From positions 47,336,412-47,400,411 of the forward strand of contig OW799234.1 in NCBI GenBank assembly GCA_941918925.1: a stretch of 64,000 nucleotides of DNA, given 5' to 3'. The notes under the pieces are model-generated. The model made no database searches and was not told the origin of the DNA. It saw nothing but the letters and a program-made list of their open reading frames with translations. The position numbers were made by a program, and so were the translations under genes. The DNA is from Phyto melanocephala. Taxonomy: Eukaryota > Arthropoda > Insecta > Diptera > Rhinophoridae. Position 1 is the stretch's first letter; the number at the start of each line of letters is the position of its first letter. Of this stretch, positions 47,439 to 59,642 are shown one piece after another.

Positions 47439-49352
47439 ATGTTTACTTGCTTCGTATGTAATAAAAAACTACCACTTCTAAAAGACTTAATACAACATTA
47501 TCAAATTTATCACTTTCTGAATTCTACAAGTACCATACAGTGCAAACAAGACAGTTGTTCTCAAAAGTTTTCGTGTTTCAAGTCATTGAAAGCTCACATT
47601 AATCGCAAGCATTTAAATACTAATTCAAATCAAAATGTGGATAGCTTTAAACCCTTAACTACCTTGAGTTCTGCTAGCGTTCATAATATGTCTATTGATG
47701 ATAAAGATGCTACTTTAAATAGTACCTTCGTCACTGAATCTGAAGTAGTTTCAAAGATTGCTTACCTTAAAAACCAAGCATTTAATTTTTCATTATATTT
47801 GCACTCAGAACCAATGATGCCAAGAAAAGAAGTTGAGACTATTCAAAGTTTATTGTGCAACATATTTTCCAATGTCGAAGAATGCATTAGAGCAGTTTTA
47901 GGTAATAGAAATGTAAGCCCAAATTTAAATAATATTTTAAAGTTTTTAAAGAATCTATTCGCAGACATTTCGACAGAGTTTTTTAAACAAATAAAAGAAA
48001 AACAAATATATGAGGAACCCATGTCTTTCACCATTTCAAATCAAATTTCAGAACGCATTACGCATGGATATCCTGAATTAGACGTAAAAGAATTTACCTG
48101 CTGCTTTATGCCACTTAAATTTCAATTAAAAAAACTTTTTGAAATACCTGGGATCTTAGAAATAGCTTTTAATAATATAAAAGAGTCACTTTAGGGGAAA
48201 ATATTGACGAATTTTTTCAACGGAGATATTTTTAAATTACAAAAAACTCAATTCGAAAATAAACAAATTATTCCACTGTTTATATATTTTGATGGTCATG
48301 GAATAAATAATCCTTTAGGATCACATTCAAAATCTGTTTTAGCAGGATATTATAATTTGCCTTCTTTGCCACTGCAAGTTTTATCAAAGCTAGACTTCAT
48401 TTTCCATTTATGCTACATAAACTGTGCTGATATTAAAAAGTTTGGAAACGAACAGATATTCTATTCTTTAATTCAAGAATTAAAGTCTCTTGAAGATGAA
48501 GGACTCGAAATAAAAACTCCACTTAAAACACATAGAATATATATCACAGAAAGCACTTCAAACATTTAGCTTAAAAATGACGGCTCGAGAATTATGGACG
48601 TTAACAGATTTCATACTTCTCATAATTGGGGACTTAGTTCCTGAAACTAATCCGCATTGGAAGCTATTAATTTCTCTTGTAAAAATTATGGACAGACAGA
48701 GATTTAGATATGCTTAAATCAGTAGTCTATGAGCATAATCAAATCTATGTTGAACTCTATGAACCACTCAAACCAAAAGCTCATTTTTTACTGCACTATG
48801 TAACCTTTATATGGAGTTTAAGGTTTGAGGCAAAACATAAGGACACAAAAAGATATTGTAATAATATGAACTCTAGAGTTAATGTCCCTTTAACACTATG
48901 TAAAAAGCAGGAGTAAGATTTGCTCAACTTCTTTTGGGGGTTATGAAAATGTAATTCCAGAAACCCTTATATTAAATGATATTAATAAAATTAAACCCAT
49001 TCATGAATTTAGATATATTTTTGACCATTCGAAAATTATTTTTGATAATGTTGTATTTTATGATAAAATCATTTTCTCAGGAAGAGTGTATAAAAAAAAT
49101 TGTTACGTAACAATCCAGAGAGAATATTTAAGTTTGTACAAAATTTCCTATTTTGTAAAAGTTCAATCTAAAATTTATGTTTTATGTTATAAAGTTGAAA
49201 CTAGCAACTTTGATGATCATTTCCAATCATATGTAGTAGGCAACTTAAAGGATGAATTGATTTTAAAAGAATTCCATGAATTTACAAGCCCACGTTTATA
49301 TCTTTTCCCACTTAATAATGGTAAATTATATTTAAGAAATAAATTATTGTAA
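47439..49352 (+). pseudogene. Two-C2H2-finger transposon protein (NPLGS / LKPKAHFLLHY family), broken
   Basis: Begins 22 bp after the SAM gene. Two C2H2 fingers lie in the first 60 residues: C-x2-C-x12-H-x4-H, then C-x4-C-x12-H-x4-H. About 250 residues on come IPLFIYFDGHGINNPLGSHS and FGNEQIFYSLIQELKSLE, and later ELWTLTDFILLIIGDLVPE, LKPKAHFLLHY and LRFEAKHKDTK. I recall these blocks from repeated, unannotated proteins in animal genomes, but no enzyme family is assigned. Lesions: TAG at 48192-48194, stop and shift near 48567 with a probable deletion, TAA at 48715 with another shift, and a shift near 48915. The LHY-to-LRFEAKH segment looks internally deleted. An AATAAA lies at 49395. Confidence 0.75.
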
Positions 49353-49479
49353 ACTTTATTAAATGTATGTAAAATAACAAAATAATAAAAAATTAATAAA
49401 TAAGTAAAAAATAAAATATAAAGTGTTTTTACTAAACCAACAAGTTTTAACGTTTTTTTTAATATAGAAATCATTTCAA

Positions 49480-49861
49480 ATTAACATGAAATTTCATGTT
49501 ATTTCAACAGGGTTTCATGTTAATTCAATATTGCCATCACTTTAATACTAAATGATTTAATAGTAAATTTTAAAGTAAGTTCGTGTTGATTTAACATGAA
49601 ATTCATGTTATTTTTACATTTTATACTGTTATTTTTAAAGGATTTAAACATACTTTTTACATGATTATCCCTTAAATTTTACTAGAATAAAATGTTAATT
49701 CAACAACGTTTCCATTTGTTTTTACTTGAAAAAATATTAAGTTTTGTTTTATTGTACAATCATGTTAAATTAACATGAAACGCTAATGAAGCAAAATCAT
49801 TATTAAAAAATGTTAAATTAATCTTGTTTTAGTTGATTTTACAATGATTTTTTTTTGTGTG
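49480..49861. repeat. Right subterminal and terminal repeats of the 10.2-kb transposon
   Basis: Repeated CATGTTAAT, TTAACATGAAA and CATGTTATTT words occur about ten times, ending ACAATGATTTTTTTTTGTGT. The motif set mirrors 39639-40044 in inverted arrangement. Confidence 0.6.
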
Positions 49862-50242
49862 TAGGATAAAAAAAAATATAAAACCCAAGATGGCCGCGGC
49901 TATAAAATGGCATACAATTAGGTTATATATGGGCCAGGTCTATTAATTAAGAATATACCCACATCAATCACCACAATATTGGATATATGGCTTTTCCACA
50001 CAAACACAAAAATTGTAATTACAGCCATGCCCCTTCAACTTCCACAGTAAGGGTATCAAATGAAAGGGCTTGACTAGTAGAATACATCCAATAATATAAA
50101 AATTCAAAATCAAATATGGCAACACAAATAATAGAACAGAACAAAATCTTGGCTAAGCCACAATGTGGTCAGTATACCTACGTAGAACGTACATGATGGT
50201 GTTATCAGATTCGGCACGGCCGAAAATAGCATTCTCACCTGT

Positions 50243-50525
50243 TTATCCCAAGTTTCTGACAAAATAAAAATTTTTGTTCAGTAAATACCATTTACAGTCA
50301 ACATTGAAAGTACATATATTTAATTTTTTTTTAATTTTATTATACATGAACTATCTTATTTATAAAAATTATTAAAGATTAAAACAGGGCTTATAAAACT
50401 GATTTTTCTTGGAAGTTTGATTTCATATAGTAAATATGTTTTATAATTTTTACAATTATTTTTTTGACTGACTTATTAAAAAATACATGCTTAAAAATGC
50501 ACAGAATAAGATTATTATATTATTT
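50243..50525. other. 3' flank of the desaturase gene
   Basis: AT-rich 3' flank of the minus-strand gene, presumably containing its 3' UTR. I see no exact AATAAA on the minus strand close to the stop that I would trust. Confidence 0.4.
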
Positions 50526-52206
50526 TCAATCCTTTGGATGACGTTTAATACGGGCATAGGGACCAATTGAAGGATCCATTATAAATTCATAAATCACACG
50601 CATCCAACTTGTATGTTGGGGCATGGTCTCATAAAACTCTGGTGCTATCTTTTTCACTTGCGGCAAACGGGAGCCTGGCACAGCAGGAAAGTCATGATGT
50701 TCGTTGTGGTAGCCTAAATTAAATGAAATCCAATTCAAGGGACCATAATAGGAATACGTCTCAAATCCCTTAGCAAACATGAAGTGTTCGGATATCATAT
50801 GCGCGGCCATTGGATGCAAGCCCAATCCCAACATCGTACCTAATATTAAATACGTCATTGCTTTCCAACCGATAAAGTATACAACCAAAGCATCAAAAGT
50901 TATCTGAATTATGATATTGATAACTTCTAAACGTGTTAGTGGTTTTGAATTTACAATAAGAGGACGCAACGGAATATTAAAACATTGCAGACAAAGCCAA
51001 ATAAATTTGCCAAAACTTGTTTTAAACAATTTCGCCTCCAGCAATGTCGGTAAATCAACGTCAAACACATCATATCCTAAATATCTAAAAAATAAAAATA
51101 TTTATATTTTTGTTTATAGTATGATTTATACAAAATTAAAACAACTTATAAAAAATCAAAAAACTTAGTGCATTTATGTTTAAAAGCTGTCGTTTGTTTT
51201 TTTTAGCTTTTGAACATTTATAAACATTTGTAAACATTTCTGTGGCAAAAAGGAGTAACTGCTTAAATCGATATAAGCTAAAATTAAAATACAACTACTA
51301 TTATTATACCACAATTGCAATTTGAAACTTTATAGGAAGAAGCTATATCGCAAACACAATAAATCAATATTTTTTCAACAAACAATACCATTTGGAATAA
51401 TAATTTTTTTTAACCTAAAATTTAACTCATTATACGAAATCCGATATGCTCGATAATTAATACAGTAAGGCAGTAAAAAGGTTGTACAACAATAACTAGT
51501 ATATAAACTAGTATAAAAATATATACAATGAACTACTTTGGCGACCAGGCCCACCGAATATTAAAATCAAAAGTTTGAGATATGAGACAAAAGAACAGAT
51601 ATGTAACTTTTAACCCTACAGATAACGTATCTAGTACATGGTTAGAAATATACTAGTCTCTTTTAACTGGTATAGTTTTATACTAGTTAAAATACTATGA
51701 CTAACAGGTATCAAGAACTAGTTACAACACTTTCATTCAGTGGTTAGACAACACCCTTAAATTAAACACATTAAAATAATCTATTTATTAAGTTTTCTTT
51801 TTGCATACCTGTGATGTTCCAAATGATATTTTCGAAAAGATATTGACATGGGAATGCCAATCGGTAAATTGAATATAAAGCCTAATATACGATTGTGTCT
51901 TGGCCGACTGTGTCCAAAGGCCATATTATGTGAAGTTTCGTGAAGTGCAAACATCAGGCTAGAATTTAGGGTGCCACCAAAGAAATAAGCCATCCCTATT
52001 AACCAGGGCCATGAAAACTTCTTCACAATAAACAACACCAACATTTGTGCTAGCACCATCAATCCAGCTACCCACTTTAATTTAGGATCATGCCCAAAAA
52101 GTTTTTTGATTTGTGGATACTTTTTCAGAATAATTTTTCTGCGAGATTCATGTGATTGCTGCTTTTTATCCCATTCAAAGTCAGTTCTTGATACTCTCTT
52201 ATCCAT
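50526..52206 (-). CDS. ifc: Sphingolipid (dihydroceramide) delta-4 desaturase, infertile crescent ortholog
   Basis: The enzyme introduces the 4,5-trans double bond that turns dihydroceramide into ceramide, in the endoplasmic reticulum membrane; in Drosophila the gene is infertile crescent. Two exons: 52206-51809 and 51084-50526, with donor GTATGC and acceptor TTTTAG, summing to 957 nt, or 318 residues. I choose the ATG at 52206 (MDKRVSRTDFEW) because family members begin at this N-terminal motif; an in-frame ATG 10 codons upstream is less likely. The three histidine boxes of membrane desaturases are present: HETSH, HLEHH (just before the intron) and HNEHH. Hydrophobic segments lie between. 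The C-terminus ends KRHPKD. The gene is intact and not nested in any repeat. Confidence 0.97.
51085..51808 (-). other. Intron of the desaturase gene
   Basis: A 724-bp AT-rich intron splitting the codon for the arginine just after HLEHH (phase 2). It contains no gene or repeat I recognise; TAGTATAT and ACTAGT words recur at 51495-51720. Confidence 0.85.
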
Positions 52207-54130
52207 CGTTAAGAAAAAGAGGATAAATAATACCAAACAAACAAATTTCAGTGCAGGTTTTTTTTTATTTCTTTATAATACCACAAACATTTTCTAATGT
52301 TGTCAGAATATAGAATTAAACTAATTTTTTTTGAATAAATTTAAGGTGAATAAAATGTTTAATAGCAAACTTTATATTTAATAAAATTCAATTTATTTGC
52401 TGGTATTGTCGTTTGAATGGTCAAACTCTGATTAATTTTAAAAGTACACACAAGTACATATATGTATGTATGGAATTTAAAATTTTCGGTAGCCATTTAC
52501 CTGCAATCGATATTACAGTTAATAAGCAAATATTATGCAATGTACGAATGTATATGTTACAAAGAAATTTGTATACGTTTTAAAATCATCTAACATAAAC
52601 AAGAGTAATAAGCAATCCAGTAGAACATTAAGCTATGGTGGCCAGGGACTGACAACATGCGGTAGAAAATAGTTCTAACACTCTTATGTTAAGTTTTATT
52701 TGTTAAATATATGGACATGTTACATTGGCGAGTGTCAATCTAAATACAAAAAAAATAAATAAAAAATAATAAGATTTTTAAATAAATTTATTTTTTTTTT
52801 TAATTTTTTTTTAAATCAATTATTTTATTATTAATTATGCCCTTAATAATTACATTATTAATTATTAAAAAATAAAAATTAAATGAGTTTATCAGTTTTA
52901 AACTGAAATAGTTTAATGTGATTTTCAGAATGTTGTAAAAAATTTACCATTTATAAATGTTTGTCATTTCAAAATGGTGTAGCTTAATAGCTTTTAAATA
53001 TTTGGTTTATTAGTTTTTTAAAAATTTGGTAACGACAGTAATGACAACGACTGCAACACGTATTTCTGAGCACTTATAAAAATAGGACCATTACACATGT
53101 TTTCATTATATGAAAATCGATTGGTTTTATTTTGATTGTGAAAAAACTAAATATGAATTTTAATTTAAATTTAATATTTTAAGTCAAAAATTTATTTGAT
53201 AAAAGAGTACTGTTATTTAAATAAAATTTAATAGTTATAATTAAAAAATAATTAAAATTTTTATTACTTCTAAATAGTTCTAATTAATTTGATCACTTTT
53301 ATAATTAAAATTTGAAACTATTTTAATAAAGTATGTATTATATATTAATAACTCTAGTATTATGTATGTATATATAGTATTATCTAGCATCCAAAAGATG
53401 AAGTTCCTGTAAATTCAACAATATAATAGGTTTCGTAAGACGGCTTTAAATGACTCTAAATTTTACAAAGTGGAAGACTAAAAATACGTGGAACTATTAG
53501 AATATCTCCAATGTATACGACCCCACATTGCTACAGATTTACAAAAATATTTTATGAACCTTACGGTGATAATAAAAATGGCTTATTCTTTACTTTTTAT
53601 TAATAAGTATTCATAAATAACTTTACATTAATTATTGTTTCTTTCTGGTCTTGTCATTTAGATAATTTTGAAAATGTTGTAAGTCAATTCGACCTTCGAA
53701 AACAACATTTCCGTATGAGATGCACACAAAATTTGAAATCTATAATAAATTTTCATTAACTAAGATAAATTAAATCTAAAACATTAAATATTTTGAAACA
53801 AAAAACATATGATTTAGACTACTTTTATTGTTAAGGGCACATATGCAACTTGAGAATTCAAAAGCCATCTAAAATAAAGTTGAATATATTTACTAAAATC
53901 TTATAAAATTTTTTTTACTAAATGCCAACTAAAGGTCAATTTTGTGAATACCGTCAATAAAACCTCTTTATAATTAGAAAATCCGAAAAAAAAATTGCTC
54001 TTCAATTGAGGGTCTGTCTTGATGGACGCATAAGGCGTCCAAGTGTCTTAAGCATACTGGTGTAATAATGAGAAAAAATATGTTAAAGCTTAATTGCAAG
54101 TAAAAGTATTAATTTTTATTTTATTTAATA
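52207..54130. other. 5' flank of the desaturase gene, no further gene seen
   Basis: AT-rich sequence that should hold the desaturase promoter and 5' UTR, but I cannot identify a convincing TATA box or initiator. Short open frames have no domain. Confidence 0.5.
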
Positions 54131-57100
54131 CTAGCATTTAACCCGCTACTTCGATATGAATATGAATATGAGTTTTAATTACGAAATTAATACTATTAAT
54201 TAAAATATTATTTGATTTTGCTCCAATCATCAAAATGATACTATTAATTAAATGAAAATTAATATTTTTAATTGAAAATATGTTGTGCAAAATATCAATT
54301 AAAACAGTATTAAAAAATTAATTAATATTTAAAAATAATTTTAATTAATTTAATCACTCCTGTAACTGGAATTTGGGATTAATTTAAATAATGTATTAAC
54401 TGTGCCAATAATATAATTTATTGGACCTGCTTAAAAAAAGAATCCGGAAGAAATAGACATATTTTTTTTTTAAATATTTATTTTTAACATACATCAATAT
54501 ATATGTAGGTACATACATTTTGAATTACACTGCATATGTACAATATTAAAAGTATACGAAAAATACAAAGCATAATACAACATTTAGAAACTGGTGGCAT
54601 AACCAAACATCATATTATTAAAAATAAAGGAGGTGCATCCTAGACCTAAGCGCAAAGAAATTTTACCCATTAAAAAGAAAGAAAGCAAGAAACTCAAATA
54701 ATTACTTACATATTAAGGTTAGAATCCAACAGAATATATCGGACTGCAAGATATATTGACTTTAGTCCCATCTGCAATAAAGTTCTGTTCTGTTTTCTGT
54801 TAATATCCACTTAGTAGAATTTTAATCTGCTAATTCACCATTTTTTTAAATATTACCCACCTTATTAACCAAAATAATATTAAGATTTTCCTTCAAAAAG
54901 AATTCTTGACAAAAAATTTTTTTTCCTATTTTATTTTTCAATATACTTTTTTCAACTGAGAGAAATCTCTAAGTTCTTTGAAAAAATTGTACATCAATAA
55001 AAAAAATAGTTTAAATTAATTAAAAATATAATCCAAATTTAAGAAAAAATCAATAAGTCAATTAATTAAAAAAATTTAAGCAGTAATTTTTTCTGTGCAT
55101 TTATAATTATTAAATATTTTTGGTTAAATTTATGAAAATTTGTATCTCTCATTGAACTTACTTAGAAAAATAAAAAGTAGAGTAAGGATATACCGGGCAT
55201 ATATCTTCTTACTAAAAGCAAGATCAATGCTACTTAGTTTCAAAAATTACGATTTATAATTTGCAAAAATTACTCTAAAATTAATAAAAATAAAATTTCT
55301 TCCTTCACTAAAACTTCCACTTGGTTTACTCTTACCTACATTCAGAATTCTATGTATACAAAATATAAAAAAAATGAGGAAAAGTTATTTTGGTCGTCCA
55401 TCATACTAGGAGTTAGACCTTGGATCAAAAAACACTAATTCTAAGAATCTATGTTTACAAACGTAAAAATACAATGAGTACAATTAAAATGCGAAAACGC
55501 TTTTTTGTGTCTCCAATATCATTTTAGCTCTCAACTTGAATCAGTAATATTTATTTACAATATTAACTTTATAAACGTAGAAAATACAAAAAGTCACATT
55601 CCAGAACTCAGAAAAACACCTTCTTGGTCGCCCATAACATTTTCAGTCCCACCTTGTATCAATAGTCACAAATTTCGAAATTCTTGCTTCGCAAACGTTG
55701 AAAATACAAAATTTTCAGTCTCACCTGGAATCAAAAGTCCTTGATTGTACAATTCTACCTTCATAATTGTACAATCCTACCTTCATTAACGTAGAAAATA
55801 CAAAAAGTACCATACAAATTAAAAAAAGTACCTTTCTGGTCGCCCATAACATTTATAGTCTCACATGGAATCAAAAGTCCTTGATTGTACAATCCTACCT
55901 TCATTAACGTAGAAAATACAAAAACTACCATAAATATTCAGAAAAGTACATTTTTGGTCGCCCATAACATTTTTAGTCTCACCTTTAATCAATAGTCCTT
56001 GATTGTACAATCCTACCTTCATAAACGTAGAAATTACAAAAAGTACCATACAAATTCAAAAAGTACCTTTTTGGTCACCCATAACATTTTTAGTCTCAGC
56101 TGGAATCAATACTCCTTTATATTACAATACTACCTTTATAAACGTAGAAAATACAAAAAGTACCATAGAAATACGAAAAAATACATATTTGGTCCAAGTT
56201 CCAAATTCAAAGCTTAAAATATTCAAATATCTATGTAGCATACTATTTTAGTAGACATGATTTAAAGTCAGTAAATCTACTCCTTTTTGCATAAAAGTAA
56301 TTGTGTTATAAAAAGTAGCAAACTCTTACCCTTTATAGATGTGAGTTTGAAAAAAGTGCCGAATTCCTATTAATATTTTTTCGCAGATACAATTACATTT
56401 TTTTCCTAGCTATGTAAACAGAAAAAATTATCGTTAAAGTATTTTCAAACAAACGTTTGTCAAAATTTAATTGTGATTTCTATTAATATTTTAATTGTTT
56501 CAAATAATTTTTTTTTTTGATTATTTCCTTGGATTAACACATATTAAGTTTACTTACAGTTAGTGTACGTTTTCGTTGTCGGTTATTTTTATAGTTTATT
56601 TTACAATTCTTATTAAGTTTAATATACTGTAGACTTACATAAATATTTTAGTTTGATACAACACTTTAAAGAACCTTTTTCCTTGTCTATTTTCATTAAT
56701 TAAATAATTCGCTTTGATTAAAGTATTTCTTTGCGATTTTAACTGATTTTTTAAATAGCTTGTCATTGATTCTCTGAGATTTTTGTCTGAATTAAACAAT
56801 TATTTTTTTAAATATTCTTGAACTAATATTTAAATAATTTTTAAATAAACGTTTTATTTGTTTCTGTTAATAATTTTTTTAAAAGTCGGAAATATTTTAT
56901 TAAAAATTTTACAGATTCAAACATAGAATTGTATTGAAAAAAATTAATTTTTTTTTGTTTGAATTTACAAATTAAGTGATAGGTCCTCATTCATTGTATG
57001 TTTGGAAGTTACATAGGGTACCAAAAAAATACCAAATTATAGTTTTTATCCGTTTTTTTCCGCTTAGGGATTGAAAATTAAAAAAAGGCCAGACACCTGT

Positions 57101-57298
57101 CAGCTTATTTTTTGTGCAAGTTACAATACTTTTTATTAAATTTTATTTGTATCATTTTTAGTTAAGCAGATATAAGATTACCGATGGAGCTACACATTAA
57201 AGGAGGAACCGATTGTCCATCTCTAGCTCTTTGCGTTTGGGCTGTCCGATGATGAATCAGTTAGTCAGTCAGTCACGTTACTCTTTTATATATATAGA
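54131..57298 (-). mobile_element. Helitron, non-coding, with internal minisatellite
   Basis: On the minus strand it starts TCTATATATATAAAAGAGTA then ACGTGACTGACTGACTAACT, a widespread insect Helitron start. It ends CGAAGTAGCGGGTTAAATGC then CTAG. The flanks are A at the 5' side and T at the 3' side. The 3.17-kb interior has no Rep/helicase frame and carries a tandem array at 55500-56200. It differs in sequence from the four short Helitrons. Confidence 0.7.
55500..56200. repeat. Minisatellite, about 117-bp unit, six copies
   Basis: Units are marked by AACGTAGAAAATACAAAAAG near 55575, 55695, 55789, 55906, 56024 and 56140, followed by TTGGTCGCCCATAACATTTT and GTCTCACCTGGAATCAA. Spacing is 116-120 bp except one shortened 94-bp unit. 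Open frames at 55505-55744, 55861-56049 and 55999-56251 are translations of the array. Confidence 0.85.
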
Positions 57299-57483
57299 TA
57301 AAAAATGCTATCCTTTGCATATAAAAATAATCAAAAATTACTTTTGAAGTGAGCAAAATTGTACTTCTACACCTAGAGCTTTAAATTTTTTTAAATTTCT
57401 AAAATACTTCAAAGTAATATATGTAAGTAAAACATAATAAAAAATTCACTTAGAGAAATTTTTTAAATAACATTTTATTAAAA

Positions 57484-57912
57484 AACAAGTAAGAGCTCTA
57501 TATTTGGCTATGCCGAATCTTTTATACCCACCACCAATTTTGTGTACATTTAAAGCACAATATTTATTATTTTGTTAATCGCTATGGAATAATCTCTTTA
57601 TAATAAAAAAACAGAGGCAGTCGTGTTAATTTGCTCACATCTCAAAAGTAATGGCGCGATTGTGCTGAAATTCAATAGCGATTTATTCCCGGGTATTTCC
57701 AAAATTTTGGAGCCATACACAGATCTTAGGAACAAATAATTAATGGTAAAAGTTGATTTCAACCAACACACGGACGGACAGACGTTGCTTAATCGACTCC
57801 TCTTTTCATAAGCTTTCAGAAAAAAAACTTTATGGAAATGAAAATTGTAGAAATTTGAAACTGAAGAGAAAGCTATATATGCACTTGTACACCACAGGTG
57901 ATGGGTATAAAA
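57484..57912 (+). repeat. Short chimeric DINE-like repeat
   Basis: Begins like the first subfamily (ACAAGTAAGAGCTCTATATT, ACCCACCACCAATTTTGTG) but continues and closes like the second (GAGGCAGTCGTG, CCACAGGTGATGGGTAT). The switch is near 57605. The open frame 57598-58002 is repeat sequence. Confidence 0.65.
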
Positions 57913-57992
57913 AAGGATCTTGTATCCCTTGTTCATTAAGCGTGTCAAACAAACAATTCTCGCAGCAAAAGATTTAAAAAAACTTAATTCAA

Positions 57993-59642
57993 AAATTAAC
58001 AAGCAAGAGTGCTATATTCGGCCGTGCCGAATCTGGTAATACCCTTAGCCAACATGTACATATGTAGGTATAATCTCACATCATAGCTTAACCTATATTC
58101 CATGTTATACGCCACGTATTTTTAAGTAGTTAACTGTACTCTACTAGCCCTTTTATTTGATACCCATATTGATGGGGTTAAAAAAATTTTATCCGCCATT
58201 TTGTGTTAGACGCCATATTGGATTTTACATTTTTTAATAATTTACTGTATTCTACTTTCTTTCTTTCAGCTGATACCAATATTGAGGGAGTTCTAGAAAT
58301 TACATTTTAAAATACCAGATTTGACCCAATTGTAAATGTATTGTTATTTGTAGTGACGGCCAACATGAATTTAAATTTTTTGTATAGTGTTTATATTGCG
58401 CTAGTCAAGTCCTTTCAGATGATACCAATATTGACTATCTCGGTTGTCTAGAAGATGACAAAATTTTATTTTAGTTTGTAAATTTTTGGAATATATGTAT
58501 ATTAAAAAAAAAAAATTTTGCCAATAACTTAACCGATTAGAGCCCGCTTTATCCAAAAATTTTCACGAATATCTCTATATCTACAAATAGTAGCAAAGGT
58601 ACCTATAAATTATTCTATTGCCGAAAAATTTTAATTTTGGCGTTAAAAATATGGGACAAAAAAACATTGGCAGTCGTATTTATTTGCTCATATCTCAGAA
58701 AGTTATGGGGCGATTGTGCTGAATTTCAATAGCGATTCATTCCCGGATATTTCCAAAATATTGGTATCATACACTGATCTGAGGAACATTTGGTTGCTTC
58801 TTAAAGTTGATTTCAACCTACACGTGGGTAGACAGTCAGGGCTTAATCGACACCGCTATTCATAAGCTATCAGAAAATATATACTTTATGGGGTCGGAAA
58901 TGAAAATTGTAGAAATTAAAAACGGAATGACAAAGCTATATACACTCAATCCTGTTTTCGCACGATCTTTTTTTATACGGTTTTGAAATAACACGGTTAA
59001 CAAAAATAATTCTTTCCTGTTTTTACACGTCTTCTTTTACACGGGTAAAAATATTTTTGGTGAATTTTAAGTTTATGTAGTACACAGTATATAAACTAGA
59101 GCTGCCACATACATACTTCTTATAACTTTCATAACTTGATTAAACATACTTTAAAAAACTTATCATGTGGTAAGATAATTCTTTTGTATTCACAGTTAGG
59201 GGATTTACAAATAATGTGCTTGTCTTTCCAAACAAGTCTTCTCAGACATTTTTTGTTACTTTGTATTAAGTGTTGAAGTGGATTGTTACAATTGTACCTA
59301 CGTTGTGAATTTATTAGTTCCTTAAAAACGTGATTCTTTTTAAAAAAAATAATTTTAGGAAAACGTGTGAATAATTTTTTGTTTTTTTTGTCTTAAAATC
59401 ATAAAATTAAAATAAAAGTAACCTGTATGAATAAAAAGAAATGAAGCTTTTGTGTTCCATAAAAATATTAATCTTTTAGACCACCTTTAAGGTTTAATTA
59501 ACTAAATATATTCCTATGAATATGTACTGTTTTTTTTTTTTTTGCACGATTTTTTTTACACGGTGTTCCCTGGAACGTATGTACCGTGTAAAAACAGGAT
59601 TGGGTGTATACCCTTGTCCACCACAGGTGAAGGGTATAAAAA
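57993..59642 (+). repeat. DINE-like repeat, second subfamily
   Basis: Starts AACAAGCAAGAGTGCTATAT with palindrome TTCGGCCGTGCCGAA and ends CCACCACAGGTGAAGGGTAT. Interrupted at 58941-59608 by a TA-flanked inverted-repeat element. Non-coding. Confidence 0.7.
58941..59608. mobile_element. TA-flanked TIR element (Tc1/mariner/pogo type), non-autonomous
   Basis: Left end TACACTCAATCCTGTTTTCG and right end, reverse complemented, TACACCCAATCCTGTTTTTA. Second inner inverted words include ACACGG and GCACGAT near both ends. TA lies on each side (58939-58940 and 59609-59610). The repeat it interrupts reads continuously once it is removed (AAGCTATACCCTTG). At 668 bp with no transposase frame it is non-autonomous. 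Confidence 0.75.

Larger units (their letters stand above)
39639..49861 (+). mobile_element. 10.2-kb DNA transposon with SAM-domain and C2H2 genes
   Basis: Flanked by TA on both sides (39637-39638 and 49862-49863) and by imperfect inverted ends: CACACAGAAAAAAATC at the left; CACACAAAAAAAAATC at the right after reverse complement, each followed by TGTAAAAT. Both subterminal regions are dense in TTAACATG and AACATGAAA words. It carries two same-strand genes (43398-47416 and 47439-49352). The host repeat 38478-50242 resumes on both sides, which supports these borders. I see no DDE, tyrosine or HUH transposase. The SAM and C2H2 proteins are the only candidates for its mobility functions. Nested inserts: DINE-like and TIR repeats at 40045-43302 and a Transib element at 44784-47009. 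Confidence 0.7.
38478..50242 (-). repeat. DINE-like repeat, second subfamily, split by the 10.2-kb transposon
   Basis: The left part (38478-39638) begins TTTTTATACCGTTCACCTGT. The right part (49862-50242) continues the family (CAAGATGGCCGC, GGGCTTGACTAGTAGAATAC) and closes with the palindromic ATTCGGCACGGCCGAA and GCATTCTCACCTG. Both parts match, in order, the intact copies at 62237-63767 (minus) and 57993-59642 (plus). The sequence between them is therefore a later insertion flanked by TA. Confidence 0.65.

Noticed and set aside
47843..48034. Minus-strand frame inside the C2H2 gene
   Set aside because: Shadow of the plus-strand C2H2 pseudogene, which carries the recognisable motifs.
55500..56200. 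Regularly spaced repeats resembling a CRISPR array
   Set aside because: Units are contiguous 117-bp tandem copies without unique spacers, in a eukaryotic Helitron.
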